64,000 nt of DNA. Source: Streptomyces sp. KL109B (lineage in GTDB: Bacteria; Actinomycetota; Actinomycetes; Streptomycetales; Streptomycetaceae). Position numbers and translations under genes: made by a program. The stretch spans positions 62,001 to 126,000 of the forward strand of contig NZ_JASERL010000012.1 in NCBI RefSeq assembly GCF_030766935.1, given 5' to 3'. Of this stretch, positions 51,300 to 59,248 are shown one piece after another (position 1 is the stretch's first letter; each line of letters begins with the position of its first letter). The notes under the pieces are model-generated. The model ran no database searches. It worked only from the letters and a program-made list of their open reading frames with translations, and was not told the DNA's origin.

Positions 51300-51551
51300 T
51301 CACCCGGCGGCCAAGTGATCGGCGAGGCCCTGCTTCACCCCGCGTACGAACGCGGCGATCTCCTCCGGCGTGTAGATCAGCGCCGGGCCCGCCGGGTCGG
51401 TCGACTGCCGCACGGCCACGCGGCCGTCGGCGAGCAGCTTCGTCTCGACGCACTGACCACCGTTGGGCCCACTCCACGGGCGCTCCCAGCCCTGCTCCCC
51501 GAGTTTGCGGGCCGGCATCCCGTTGTAGACGCCCTCGTCGGTGACCGTCAT
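51300..51551 (-). CDS. DUF397 small protein
   Basis: An 83-residue protein of the DUF397 family, almost always encoded beside an XRE/Scr1 regulator in Streptomyces (as bldB- or whiJ-related modules). The family signature is WERPWSGPNGGQCVETKLLADGRVAVRQS and PALIYTPEEIAAFVRGVKQG. Its ATG 51551 overlaps the upstream regulator stop by four bases (ATGA), so both are made together. DUF397 members are thought to bind and antagonise the partner regulator. Confidence 0.92.
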   Translation of the reverse strand: MTVTDEGVYNGMPARKLGEQGWERPWSGPNGGQCVETKLLADGRVAVRQSTDPAGPALIYTPEEIAAFVRGVKQGLADHLAAG

Positions 51552-52417
51552 GAATACTCCTTGCGCATACGGTTCAAGAGCGCCCTGCTGTCGTCGGACG
51601 ACGTCAGCAACGCCATCCGGGAGTGCGCCTCCAGATGGGCGACGACGTCCGGGCGCTGGTCCAAGTAGACGGAGGCGGAAAGCAGTTCGCTGTAGACGAT
51701 GTCGGGCAGCTCGGGTTCCTCGAACCGGAAGTACGTGAACGGGGCGCATGCCCCGACGTGCGCACCGGCCGAGAAGGGCACGATGTCCAGGCTGATGTGC
51801 GGGAGTTCGGACATGTCCAGGAGCCGCTCGATCTGTTCCCGCATGACGTCGTCGCCGCCCACCTCCCGGTGCAGGACGGCCTCCTCCATGACCACCCACA
51901 ACGTGGGCGCGTCCGGCCGCTCCAACAGGCCCTGGCGGCGCAGCCGCAGGGCCACGCGCCGCTCCAGGTCCTCCTCGGTGCCGTTCGGCAGGCCGCCGCG
52001 CAGCACCGCGCGCGCGTAGTCGGGAGTCTGCAACAGGCCCGTCACGTACTGGGGTTCATAGGTGCGCAGGGTCTTGGCGTCCGTCTCCAGACTGACGTAC
52101 GCGGTGAACCAACTGGGCACGGCGTCGCGGTAGGAGTGCCACCAGCCCGGCTCGTTGGCCCGCTCCGCCAGGTCGACGAACTCCTCGATCTCCTGGCGGT
52201 CCGCGCCGAACGTCTCCAGAAGCTTCTCTACGTAGAGCGGCTTCAGCGCGACCTCGGCCTTCTCCAGCCGACGGATCGTCAGAGGCTTCACGCGCAACGC
52301 CTTCGCCGCGTCCTCCAGCGAGGCACCCGCCGCCAGCCGCATGTCCTGCAGCCGACGGCCGAGGATCATGCGCAGCACGGTCGGTGCGCTGCTCGCGCTG
52401 GAACGGGCTTCCGTCAC
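51548..52417 (-). CDS. XRE-family regulator with Scr1/DUF5753 domain
   Basis: A 289-residue regulator. The HTH is RLQDMRLAAGASLEDAAKAL and RVKPLTIRRLEKAEV (about 22-55), followed by the DUF5753 sensor domain (EEFVDLAERANEPGWW, PQYVTGLLQTPDYARAVL, HISLDIVPFSAGAHVGA). GTG 52417 is chosen because AGGAGG is six bases before it; a TTG two codons upstream would lie on the SD. Forms a coupled pair with the DUF397 protein downstream. Divergent from the resolvase-like gene; a promoter with palindrome lies between. Confidence 0.92.
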   Translation of the reverse strand: MTEARSSASSAPTVLRMILGRRLQDMRLAAGASLEDAAKALRVKPLTIRRLEKAEVALKPLYVEKLLETFGADRQEIEEFVDLAERANEPGWWHSYRDAVPSWFTAYVSLETDAKTLRTYEPQYVTGLLQTPDYARAVLRGGLPNGTEEDLERRVALRLRRQGLLERPDAPTLWVVMEEAVLHREVGGDDVMREQIERLLDMSELPHISLDIVPFSAGAHVGACAPFTYFRFEEPELPDIVYSELLSASVYLDQRPDVVAHLEAHSRMALLTSSDDSRALLNRMRKEYS

Positions 52418-52516
52418 GCCCAACCTCCTGAGGGAACATCAACAAGACCATTCTGGCAGTCAGTTCATGACGACGCCAGGGTGATACCCGGCTTGCTGAA
52501 ATTATCAGGGAGTCGG

Positions 52517-52546
52517 TTGCAGCGTGTGCGCGATCACGCGCATAGT
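52517..52546 (+). promoter_or_regulatory. Promoter TTGCAG-N18-CATAGT with palindromic spacer
   Basis: TTGCAG (52517-52522), an 18-base spacer and CATAGT (52541-52546) lie 40 bases upstream of the resolvase-like gene. The spacer holds TGCGCG-ATCA-CGCGCA (52527-52542), an inverted repeat reaching into the -10 box, so a repressor bound there would block polymerase. CTGA-N5-TCAG (52496-52508) is a further short repeat. Confidence 0.55.
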
Positions 52547-52586
52547 GAAGGCACATGAAGGCGCGTTTCACCTACAGGAGGCGTCC

Positions 52587-52967
52587 ATGATTTCCCGCGG
52601 CGACACCGCAACTCCCGCCGTGCTGTACGTATGCGCCGACCGGGCCCCGGGTGTGGTCGGGTCCGCCACACAGTGCGCGCAGGCGGAAGGCCGCGCCTTC
52701 GCCCAGGAACGCGGCCTCACGATCGCCGAAGTCGTCACCGACACCTACGGCGAGCCCGACCCCGCCCAGCGCCTCGGGTGGCGGCGGGTGCGGCAGTTGG
52801 TGCAGAAGGGGCACGTCACCGCGGTCCTGGTCCGCTGGCCCAGCGCCATCGCCCCGGAGTCCGCGCACGAACTGCGACACCGCGAGACCACCTGGCTCCA
52901 GGACCACGGCGTGCGCGTGCGGTACACGTGGGCGCCCCTGACCTCCATGAGCGGCGAGGCACGCTGA
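52587..52967 (+). CDS. Catalytically dead serine-recombinase (resolvase)-like protein
   Basis: A 126-residue protein resembling the N-terminal catalytic domain of serine recombinases (ATCAQAEGRAFAQERGL-like Q-x-x-x-x-A helix; GEPDPAQRLGWRRVRQLVQKG; VTAVLVRWPSAI; TWLQDHGVRV). The catalytic Y-x-R-x-S is replaced by YVCAD, so neither the active Arg nor Ser is present and strand cleavage should be impossible. No DNA-binding C-terminal domain follows. AGGAGG is seven bases before ATG 52587. It is divergent from the XRE/DUF397 pair; it may have been recruited as a regulator or dimer partner. Confidence 0.6.
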   Translation: MISRGDTATPAVLYVCADRAPGVVGSATQCAQAEGRAFAQERGLTIAEVVTDTYGEPDPAQRLGWRRVRQLVQKGHVTAVLVRWPSAIAPESAHELRHRETTWLQDHGVRVRYTWAPLTSMSGEAR

Positions 52968-52992
52968 CCGCTCCCGCCGCGCCTCCCGACGG

Positions 52993-53757
52993 CTACGCTT
53001 CGGTGAAGCGGCCGAGGTGCCGGTCCAGGAACCGGCAGCCGTCATCGAGTTCGAACCACGGCGTGCCGATGTGCCCGCCCGGGTTGGCGTGCAGTGTCTT
53101 CTCCCTGCTGCCGAACGCGTCGAACAGTTCCAGGGCCCGTTGCCGGGGGTTCCCCTCGTCGTCCCACTGGAGGAGGAACAGCAGCGGGATGCTCACCCGC
53201 CGCGCCTCCTCGCGCTGGGTGCGCGGCACATACCCGCCCGCGAAGAAGCCCGCCGCCACGATGCGCGGCTCCACCACCGCGAGGCGGATGCCGAGGGCGG
53301 CCCAGCCGCCGGAGTAGCCCACCGGGCCGCGGACGTCCGGCAGTTCGAGGAGGGCGTCCAGAGTGGTCCGCCACTCCGGGACGGCGCCTTCGACCAGCGG
53401 GCCGATGAGCGCCTCGAAGTGTTCGTCGACCGGCTCGCCCGCCCGCATCGCCCGGCGGAGTTCGGACCTGGCGTGCTCGGCGGCGGCGGAACGGGGCCGG
53501 TCCCCGCAGTCCGCGGCGTCGATCGTGGCCACCGCGTAGCCGCGCGACGCGGTGTACCGGGCGCGGGCCACCAGCCGCGGGTCCGCCATGGGCAGGCCGT
53601 TGTTGTGCGACATGAGGACCAGCGGGGCGGGGCGGCCGGGGGCGGCGGATCCGGGGGTCCACAGGGTGCCGGGGATGTCGCCGAGGGTGAATGAGCGCTC
53701 GACGACTGCGCCGTCGCTGTCATCAAGGCGTTCTTCGGAAGTGAAGTGGAGATGCAT
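52993..53757 (-). CDS. Alpha/beta hydrolase (dienelactone-hydrolase-like)
   Basis: A 254-residue cytoplasmic alpha/beta hydrolase. APLVLMSHNNGLPM (oxyanion region), GPVGYSGGWAALGIRLA with the nucleophile Ser in GYSGG, and late WDDEGNPRQRALEL (acid) and NPGGHIGTPWFE (catalytic His). The substrate is unknown; esters or lactones are likely. ATG 53757 follows GAAAGG at seven bases. A 57-codon micro-ORF lies 48 bases upstream on the same strand and could be cotranscribed. Confidence 0.88.
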   Translation of the reverse strand: MHLHFTSEERLDDSDGAVVERSFTLGDIPGTLWTPGSAAPGRPAPLVLMSHNNGLPMADPRLVARARYTASRGYAVATIDAADCGDRPRSAAAEHARSELRRAMRAGEPVDEHFEALIGPLVEGAVPEWRTTLDALLELPDVRGPVGYSGGWAALGIRLAVVEPRIVAAGFFAGGYVPRTQREEARRVSIPLLFLLQWDDEGNPRQRALELFDAFGSREKTLHANPGGHIGTPWFELDDGCRFLDRHLGRFTEA

Positions 53758-53805
53758 GGTCGTGCCTTTCGGGAGAGCACAGGAACGGCGCTCCCGGACG
53801 ACGAC

Positions 53806-53979
53806 CTATCGCCCGACCGTGACCTCGGAGGAGAGCACCCACGTCGATACGTTCACGGGTACCACCTCCTCGTTCTGCTGCACGGCCTCGGCAAGGGTAG
53901 CCCACGGCTCACCCACGGACCGGCCGTCGGGGCCTTTGTCCCTGTTGTGAGCCGACGGGAGTCGTTTTAATTCCCTCAT
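53806..53979 (-). CDS. 57-codon micro-ORF with a TTA codon
   Basis: A short frame running upstream of the hydrolase gene, ATG 53979 to TAG 53806. Codon four is TTA, the bldA-dependent Leu codon that Streptomyces uses in developmentally regulated or secondary-metabolism genes. About four fifths of its codons end in G or C, compatible with coding. The C-terminal part (LAEAVQQNEEVVPVNVSTWV) is hydrophobic/polar, as in small peptide precursors, but no cleavage motif, Cys or modifying enzyme is visible. No clear Shine-Dalgarno. Could be a peptide gene, a leader, or chance. Confidence 0.35.
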   Translation of the reverse strand: MRELKRLPSAHNRDKGPDGRSVGEPWATLAEAVQQNEEVVPVNVSTWVLSSEVTVGR

Positions 53980-54125
53980 GACCGACAGACCGGTGCCGGT
54001 CCGTCGGTCGCATGGGCTTCGAACCGGACCTCGCGGATCGCCCCGCACCCACTCTCCGAACCCCCTGATCCCCACCCCTCCCACCCGATGCCAGGAGTTG
54101 CACCTCATGGTCCCCCATCCGTCTG

Positions 54126-54299
54126 ACGCCCGGCAACTGCGTCATGGTGCCGCGCGGTGAGCGCCTGTCCATGGCCAACCACACCGACCGGCCCGCCGTC
54201 CTGCTCGCGGTCCTCACCCGCAGCGACTTCGTCGACGGCCTGCCGCGCTCGCGGCGCCGGGCCACGCGGGCCCCGCGCCACCTCGCCGTAGCGGCGTGA
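54126..54299 (+). pseudogene. Remnant of a cupin-type protein
   Basis: A frame without a start codon reads TPGNCVMVPRGERLSMANHT and DRPAVLLAVLTRSD, the C-terminal strands of a cupin barrel, and ends with a basic tail at TGA 54297. No upstream cupin half is present in any frame, so this is a truncated remnant. It abuts the stop of the convergent ankyrin lipoprotein gene directly. Confidence 0.4.
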
Positions 54300-55061
54300 T
54301 CACGCCCCCGCGTCCCGCAGCAGCGCCGCGATCTCGTCGTAACCGCGCTGTTCGGCGTGGGCGAGCGGGGTGACACCTTCGCCGTCCGCCAGCTTCGGGT
54401 CGGCGCCGCCGTCGAGCAGCAGGGAGACGACGCGCTGGTGGTCGCGGCCGCCGTCGCCGAGGATGATCGCCTCCAACAGGGCGGTCCAGCCGAGGTTGTT
54501 GACGTGGTCCACGTCCATGTCGGTGCCGCGCAGCACCTCGCGCACGTAGTCGGCGTGGCCGTGCTCGCCCGCGGGGATCAGCGACGTACCGCCGTACCGG
54601 TTCTCCAGTGAGTAGTCCGGGTCGGCGGGGACGAGGGCGCGGGCCATGGCCGCGCTGCCCGTGACCCCGGTGACCAGCCAGGCGCTGTCGTCCTGTTCGT
54701 CCTGCGCGTCCGGATCGGCGCCCGCCGCGACGAGGACCTTCGCCGCCGCCACATGGTCGCCGAGCGCGGCGAGCAGCAGCGGGGTGCGGCCCCGGTCGTC
54801 ACGTACCTCCGTGTCGGCGCCCGCGCGCACCGCCGCGCGGACCGCGTCCGTGTCACCGTCCCGCGCGGCGCTCAGCAGGTCGGCGGAGGACTCCGGCGAG
54901 GCGGCGGGCCGGGACCGTTCGCCCGAAGCGCTGGACGAGCTCTTCGGGGACCGGGTGTCCGTCCCGGCGTCGTCCGGCGCCGCGGTGCAGGCCGCGACGA
55001 AGGCGAGCGCGCCGACCGTGACGGTGCCGTACAGGCGGGTGCGTAGGCGGCGGTTGGTCAT
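54300..55061 (-). CDS. Ankyrin-repeat lipoprotein
   Basis: A 253-residue exported lipoprotein with an ankyrin array. Signal: RLYGTVTVGALAFVAAC, lipobox Cys at about residue 25. A Ser/Pro-rich linker is followed by repeats RGRTPLLLAALGDHVAAAKVL, LGWTALLEAIILGDGG, GVTPLAHAEQRGYDEIAALL. Extracytoplasmic ankyrin proteins are unusual; a scaffold or binding role at the cell surface is likely. ATG 55061. The gene downstream in the other direction is only a cupin remnant; no obvious partner is present. Confidence 0.88.
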   Translation of the reverse strand: MTNRRLRTRLYGTVTVGALAFVAACTAAPDDAGTDTRSPKSSSSASGERSRPAASPESSADLLSAARDGDTDAVRAAVRAGADTEVRDDRGRTPLLLAALGDHVAAAKVLVAAGADPDAQDEQDDSAWLVTGVTGSAAMARALVPADPDYSLENRYGGTSLIPAGEHGHADYVREVLRGTDMDVDHVNNLGWTALLEAIILGDGGRDHQRVVSLLLDGGADPKLADGEGVTPLAHAEQRGYDEIAALLRDAGA

Positions 55062-55279
55062 CGCGCGTACCTCCGTCGGGTGTGGTGCGTATAGGAGTAG
55101 GGCGTTGTCACGATCCTGACCCGTGGTGTGCGCGGGAGGCGTCGCCCCGTCGGGTACGTGCCGTGCGCAAGGGGACGACCCCGATGTCGTCCGATCGGTC
55201 GATGCGCGCCGGTCACGGTGGGTGTCTTGATCGCGAAATCGGGTGGACCGGTGCGGATGGGGCGTGCGACGGTCCTGGC

Positions 55280-56104
55280 ATGGATGCCCCCGACTCGTGC
55301 GAGTCTTTCGAGTCCTTCGAGTCCTTCGACGGGACCGACGTCGCCTACCGGAGGTTCGGCGACGGGCCGCCCGTGGTCATGGTCCATGGCTCCGGCGGCG
55401 GTCCGCACTCGTGGCGGCCGGTGGCCGAGCACCTGGCCGACCGGTTCGAGCTCTGGCTGCCGGCCCGCCGCGGGTACGCCCCGAGCGGCCCGGGCCGTTA
55501 CGCCAAGCGCTTCGCCGACGAGGTGGGGGACCTCGCGGCGCTGATCTCCGGAATCGGCCGCCCCGTCGATCTGGTCGGCATGTCCTACGGCGCGAATGTC
55601 GCCCTGCACGCCGCCGCTGCGGAGGCCGGGCTGCCGATCCGTTCCCTGGTGCTGTGGGAGCCGCCGTTGTACGCGGCGGGTGAGCAACTGGAGCCTGTGC
55701 TGCGCGAGTTCGAGGAGCTCAATGCCAAGGGGGAGCGGCGGCGGGCCGACCGGCTGCTGGCCGAGAAGGTGGCCCGTGTCCCGGCCGCGCTGCTGGAGCT
55801 CATGGACGCGGGTGAGTCGGCGGACGACGAACCCGACGAGGCGCCCGGCTGGTGCCGGGACCTCGAATCGCTGGTCGCCGACTCGGTGGACGTGGCACGC
55901 TGGTCCGCCGTCACCGTACCCACCCTGCTGATGCGCGGCGCGGACACCTGGCAGCCGATGCCGGACACCCTCGACCGTCTCGCGGCCGCGCTGCCCCATG
56001 TCACGTACACGACGGTGCCCGGCCAGACACACTTCGCGCCGTCGCTCGTCCCCGAGGCCGTGGCGGCGGAGATCGGCGGGTTCCTGTCCCCGCCCGTGAG
56101 GTAG
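55280..56104 (+). CDS. Alpha/beta hydrolase
   Basis: A 274-residue hydrolase of the haloalkane-dehalogenase/epoxide-hydrolase-like superfamily. VVMVHGSGGGPHSWRP (oxyanion hole), LVGMSYGANVALHAAA with nucleophile Ser in GMSYG, LLMRGADTWQPMP (acid) and VPGQTHFAPSL with the catalytic His. Soluble. The N terminus after ATG 55280 contains CESFESFESFDG, a three-fold tandem of ESF encoded by a 9-bp repeat. Substrate unknown. 3' end converges on a gene remnant. Confidence 0.88.
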   Translation: MDAPDSCESFESFESFDGTDVAYRRFGDGPPVVMVHGSGGGPHSWRPVAEHLADRFELWLPARRGYAPSGPGRYAKRFADEVGDLAALISGIGRPVDLVGMSYGANVALHAAAAEAGLPIRSLVLWEPPLYAAGEQLEPVLREFEELNAKGERRRADRLLAEKVARVPAALLELMDAGESADDEPDEAPGWCRDLESLVADSVDVARWSAVTVPTLLMRGADTWQPMPDTLDRLAAALPHVTYTTVPGQTHFAPSLVPEAVAAEIGGFLSPPVR

Positions 56105-56316
56105 ACGTCGCTGACGAAGACGCCGGTGTTGCCGGAGTCGTCGTCGGTCTTCGCCCACCAGAGGTTGGTCCACGTGCCGTGGGTGTCCCGGTGCCGGAGT
56201 CGTACGAGGTGGCTGTGGACGGTGCGGCGCCCGCCAGCACCACCGAGGCCACGGCGGCGTCGATCGTGCCACGCCGCCGCCCGCCTCCCCAGCCGCACCG
56301 TCTCCGGCACGGCCAT
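56069..56316 (-). pseudogene. Frameshifted remnant of small secreted SH3-like protein
   Basis: The minus strand from ATG 56316 begins MAVPETVRLGRRAAA, then homology passes to the next frame for a signal-peptide core (VASVVLAGAAPSTATSYDSG) and back to the first for the mature part THGTWTNLWWAKTDDDSG, NTGVFVSDVYLTGGD. At least two indels are therefore needed. The natural C terminus is missing because the neighbouring hydrolase gene reaches into it. Such short proteins are common as secreted Streptomyces proteins. Confidence 0.55.
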
Positions 56317-57279
56317 TCAGTACACGCCGAGGTCCTTGGCCCAGGTCACCACGTCCGGCACGCTCGCGTTGCCGCCGCACACCACCAGGCCCAACTCGGC
56401 GTCGGCGCCGACGCGCTCCCGTACGAGGCGGGCCGCGGGCAGCAGGCAGCCCGCGGCGGGCTCGGTCCAGAGCTTCGCGTGCTGGGCCAGGTCGAGGGTG
56501 CCCCGGACGGCCTCGGCGTCCGTCACCGTGAGGACCTCGGTGACCAGGGCGGAGACATGTTCGTACGTGAGTGGGGACACGGACGGCGGGGCGAGCGTCG
56601 AGACGATCGACGACACCTCGACCGGAACCGGGCCCCCTGCGGCCAGCGCCTCGGTCATGCACCGGGCGCCCTCGGTCTCCACACCCCAGACGCGGACCCC
56701 TGGCCGCAGCCCCCGCAGCGCGGTGGCGACACCGGACACCAGGCCGCCGCCCCCGATGCTGACGAGCACGTCGGTGAGTTCCCCTGCGTCCCGCGCGAAC
56801 TCCAGGCCCACCGTGCCCTGCGCCGCGACCACGACCGGGTCGTCGAAGGGGTGCACCAAGGTGTGTCCCGCGGCCCGGAGTTCGCCGGCGAGGGCGAACG
56901 CCTCCTCCACGGTGTCGGTGATGTGCACGCTCGCCCCGGCGGCCTCGGCGGTGCTCCGCGCGGCCGCGGGCGCGGAGCGCGGCATCACCACGGTCGCCTT
57001 GATGTCCAGCAGACCGGCCATCGTGGCGAGGGCGATGCCGTGGTTGCCCCCGCTGACCGTGACGACACCGGCCGCCCGCTCGGACGCGTCGAGCGCGAGC
57101 AGCTTCGCCGTCGCGCCGCGCACCTTGAACGAGCCCGTGTGCTGCAGCAGTTCCAGTTTCAGCGTGGTCGGCACACCCAGCAGCGCGGAGAGCCCGGGGC
57201 TCGGCACCGTCGGGGTCCGCACGACATGCCCGGAGATCCGCTCGGCCTGCGCCTCCACGTCCGCGACAGTTATCAACAC
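56317..57279 (-). CDS. Threonine/serine dehydratase-like PLP enzyme
   Basis: A 320-residue fold-type II PLP enzyme of the threonine dehydratase/serine racemase group. TGSFKVRGATAKL contains the PLP Lys, SGGNHGIAL the phosphate-binding Asn loop, IGGGGLVSGVATAL the glycine loop. It deaminates or racemises hydroxy-amino acids. No ACT regulatory domain follows, so it is of the short, catabolic type. GTG 57279 has GGAGG five bases upstream; ATG 57291 is an alternative. A single gene. Confidence 0.9.
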   Translation of the reverse strand: MLITVADVEAQAERISGHVVRTPTVPSPGLSALLGVPTTLKLELLQHTGSFKVRGATAKLLALDASERAAGVVTVSGGNHGIALATMAGLLDIKATVVMPRSAPAAARSTAEAAGASVHITDTVEEAFALAGELRAAGHTLVHPFDDPVVVAAQGTVGLEFARDAGELTDVLVSIGGGGLVSGVATALRGLRPGVRVWGVETEGARCMTEALAAGGPVPVEVSSIVSTLAPPSVSPLTYEHVSALVTEVLTVTDAEAVRGTLDLAQHAKLWTEPAAGCLLPAARLVRERVGADAELGLVVCGGNASVPDVVTWAKDLGVY

Positions 57280-57480
57280 ATCCGCCTCCATCACACGATC
57301 CGCACAGCGCGATCCGCGACGCGCGGACCGCACCTCACGGTCTCTATCCCATGATCCGCGCGGCCCGCCACCCCGTTTCGGCCGACCGCCGCCGAACCCC
57401 CGTGCTGAGTCCGCGTACGCGTGGCGACTCCCCGGCGACTCCCCGGCCCGCCGCGTCAACTCGCGCTCCCTGTGTCGAAC

Positions 57481-57509
57481 ATGACGACCCGTGACCGATC
57501 GATTACGGT
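57481..57509 (+). promoter_or_regulatory. Promoter ATGACG-N17-TACGGT, leaderless-type
   Basis: ATGACG (57481-57486) and TACGGT (57504-57509), 17 bases apart, place the transcription start at the GTG of the His-rich protein (57516), with no Shine-Dalgarno needed. Confidence 0.5.
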
Positions 57510-57515
57510 GTGCGG

Positions 57516-57959
57516 GTGATCGGATCCCGTATCGGCCCTGCCACCCCCTCCGGGCGGTGGGGTCGGCTGGTGTCCGTGATCGGGTTCGTCGTGGTCGTCA
57601 TCGCGCACCTCGCCGGTACCGTGCACGCCTCCACCCCGGCCGGCGGTCACCTCGATGTCACGGTCACGGCCTGCGGCCACCACGGGGCGGCGCAGTCGCC
57701 GGGGCAGGCCGCCGCCCCGGGGCCCGCGCACCACCACTCCGCCGGAGACGGGCACGTCGAGCACCTCGCCGACCGGCCCCGCGCGTCGGGGCCCACCGGT
57801 CCGTCCCTGTCCGGCCCCGACGCGCCTCCGCTCACTCCGCTCGCCCTCGCCACCACCACCCACGGCCCGGGCGTCCCGGACGGTCATCCGCCCGACCGGC
57901 CGCCCCGCCCATCCTCCGGCGGGGCCGCCCACCTGCTCCTCTGCGTCTGGCGCCAATAG
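57516..57959 (+). CDS. Histidine/proline-rich membrane-anchored or secreted protein
   Basis: About 147 residues. A single hydrophobic segment (LVSVIGFVVVVIAHLAG) is followed by a disordered His- and Pro-rich part with HHG, AHHHSAGDGHVEHL and several Cys (TACGHH, LLLCVW). This suggests a metal-binding (for example copper or zinc) exported or membrane protein. GTG 57516 is chosen from the -10 box; a GTG at 57510 is two codons longer. It precedes the cysteine-synthase-like gene by 128 bases. No family recognised. Confidence 0.65.
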   Translation: MIGSRIGPATPSGRWGRLVSVIGFVVVVIAHLAGTVHASTPAGGHLDVTVTACGHHGAAQSPGQAAAPGPAHHHSAGDGHVEHLADRPRASGPTGPSLSGPDAPPLTPLALATTTHGPGVPDGHPPDRPPRPSSGGAAHLLLCVWRQ

Positions 57960-58087
57960 CCGATCCGATCCCGCACGCCGACAGCGCGCACCCGCGTCCG
58001 CGTCCGCGTGCCCACGTGTCATCACGCCAGGATCGACCCACCGCCTCGCGCCGTCACGCGCGCCGGGCGTCAAGGAGCCGTACCTTC

Positions 58088-59248
58088 ATGGACTTCATGG
58101 AACTGTCCCTGCGGGGCCCGGCCGGAGCGCTCGCCCCGGCCCCCTTCTCCGCCCGCCGCCCCGCCCAACTCGTGGGCAACACGCCCGTGTTGTGGATCGA
58201 CGAGCCGTTCGCCCCGGCAGGGCGCGGCTTCCACGCCAAGCTGGAGGGCGCCAACCCCGGCGGCATCAAGGACCGGCCGGGCCTGCACATGGTCCGTGAG
58301 GCGCGCCGCCGCGGCGAACTCGCCCCCGGCGCCCCCGTCGTCGAATCCTCCAGCGGCACCCTCGGCCTCGGCCTCGCCCTCGCCGGACTCACCTACGGCC
58401 ACCCGGTGACCGTCGTCTCCGACCCCGGCATGGAACCGGCGATGGTCCGCCTGCTCGCCGCGTACGGCGCGAGCGTCCAACAGGTCCGCGAACCGCACCC
58501 CGAGGGTGGCTGGCAGCAGGCCCGCCGGGAGGCCGTCGCCGTGCTCATGGCCCGCACCCCGGGAGCGTACTGCCCGGACCAGTACCACAACCCCGACAAC
58601 GTAGCCGCGTACGCGCCCCTCGCCACCGAGCTGATCGCCCAACTCGGCCGCGTGGACGTACTGGTGGCGGCCGTCGGCACCGGCGGCCACTCCGCGGGCA
58701 CCGCGCGTGTGCTGCGCGAGACGTTCCCCGGGATGGCGCTCATCGGCGTCGACGCGACCGGATCCGCGATCTTCGGGCAGCCCGCCGGGCCCCGCCTGAT
58801 GCGCGGCCTCGGCTCCAGCATCCACCCCACGAACGTCGACTACGCCGCGTTCGACCAGGTCCACTGGGTCGCCCCGCATGAAGCGGTGTGGGCGGGACGC
58901 CAACTCGCCTGCGCGCACTACGCGTCGGGCGGCTGGAGCGTCGGCGCGGTCGCGCTCGTCGCGGGCTGGGCGGCACGGGTGCACCCGCCGGGCACCCGCG
59001 TGGCCGCGATCTTCCCCGACGGCCCGCACCGCTACCTGGAGACCGTCTACAACGACGACTGGTGCGCCGGGCACGGACTCCTGGGCCACCAACCACCCAC
59101 CGAGCCGGACGAGATCGCCGAGCCCGACGCGTACGAGATCACCTCCTGGACCCGCTGCGACAAGATCCGCGACCCCCTCGGCCGCCCCACCGAGAAGAGC
59201 CGGGCCACCCCACAGCACACCCCCGCCGCGAAGGACGTCGTCCGATGA
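58088..59248 (+). CDS. Cysteine-synthase-like PLP enzyme
   Basis: A 386-residue fold-type II PLP enzyme of the O-acetylserine sulfhydrylase branch. KLEGANPGGIKDRPGLHM has the PLP Lys, SSSGTLGLGLALA is the Ser/Thr substrate loop, VGTGGHSAGTARVL the phosphate-binding glycine loop. A C-terminal 60-residue extension (SWTRCDKIRDP) is atypical of housekeeping cysteine synthases and appears in SbnA-like or amino-acid-forming enzymes. ATG 58088. Its stop overlaps the MFS transporter start (ATGA), so product synthesis and transport are coupled. Confidence 0.88.
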   Translation: MDFMELSLRGPAGALAPAPFSARRPAQLVGNTPVLWIDEPFAPAGRGFHAKLEGANPGGIKDRPGLHMVREARRRGELAPGAPVVESSSGTLGLGLALAGLTYGHPVTVVSDPGMEPAMVRLLAAYGASVQQVREPHPEGGWQQARREAVAVLMARTPGAYCPDQYHNPDNVAAYAPLATELIAQLGRVDVLVAAVGTGGHSAGTARVLRETFPGMALIGVDATGSAIFGQPAGPRLMRGLGSSIHPTNVDYAAFDQVHWVAPHEAVWAGRQLACAHYASGGWSVGAVALVAGWAARVHPPGTRVAAIFPDGPHRYLETVYNDDWCAGHGLLGHQPPTEPDEIAEPDAYEITSWTRCDKIRDPLGRPTEKSRATPQHTPAAKDVVR

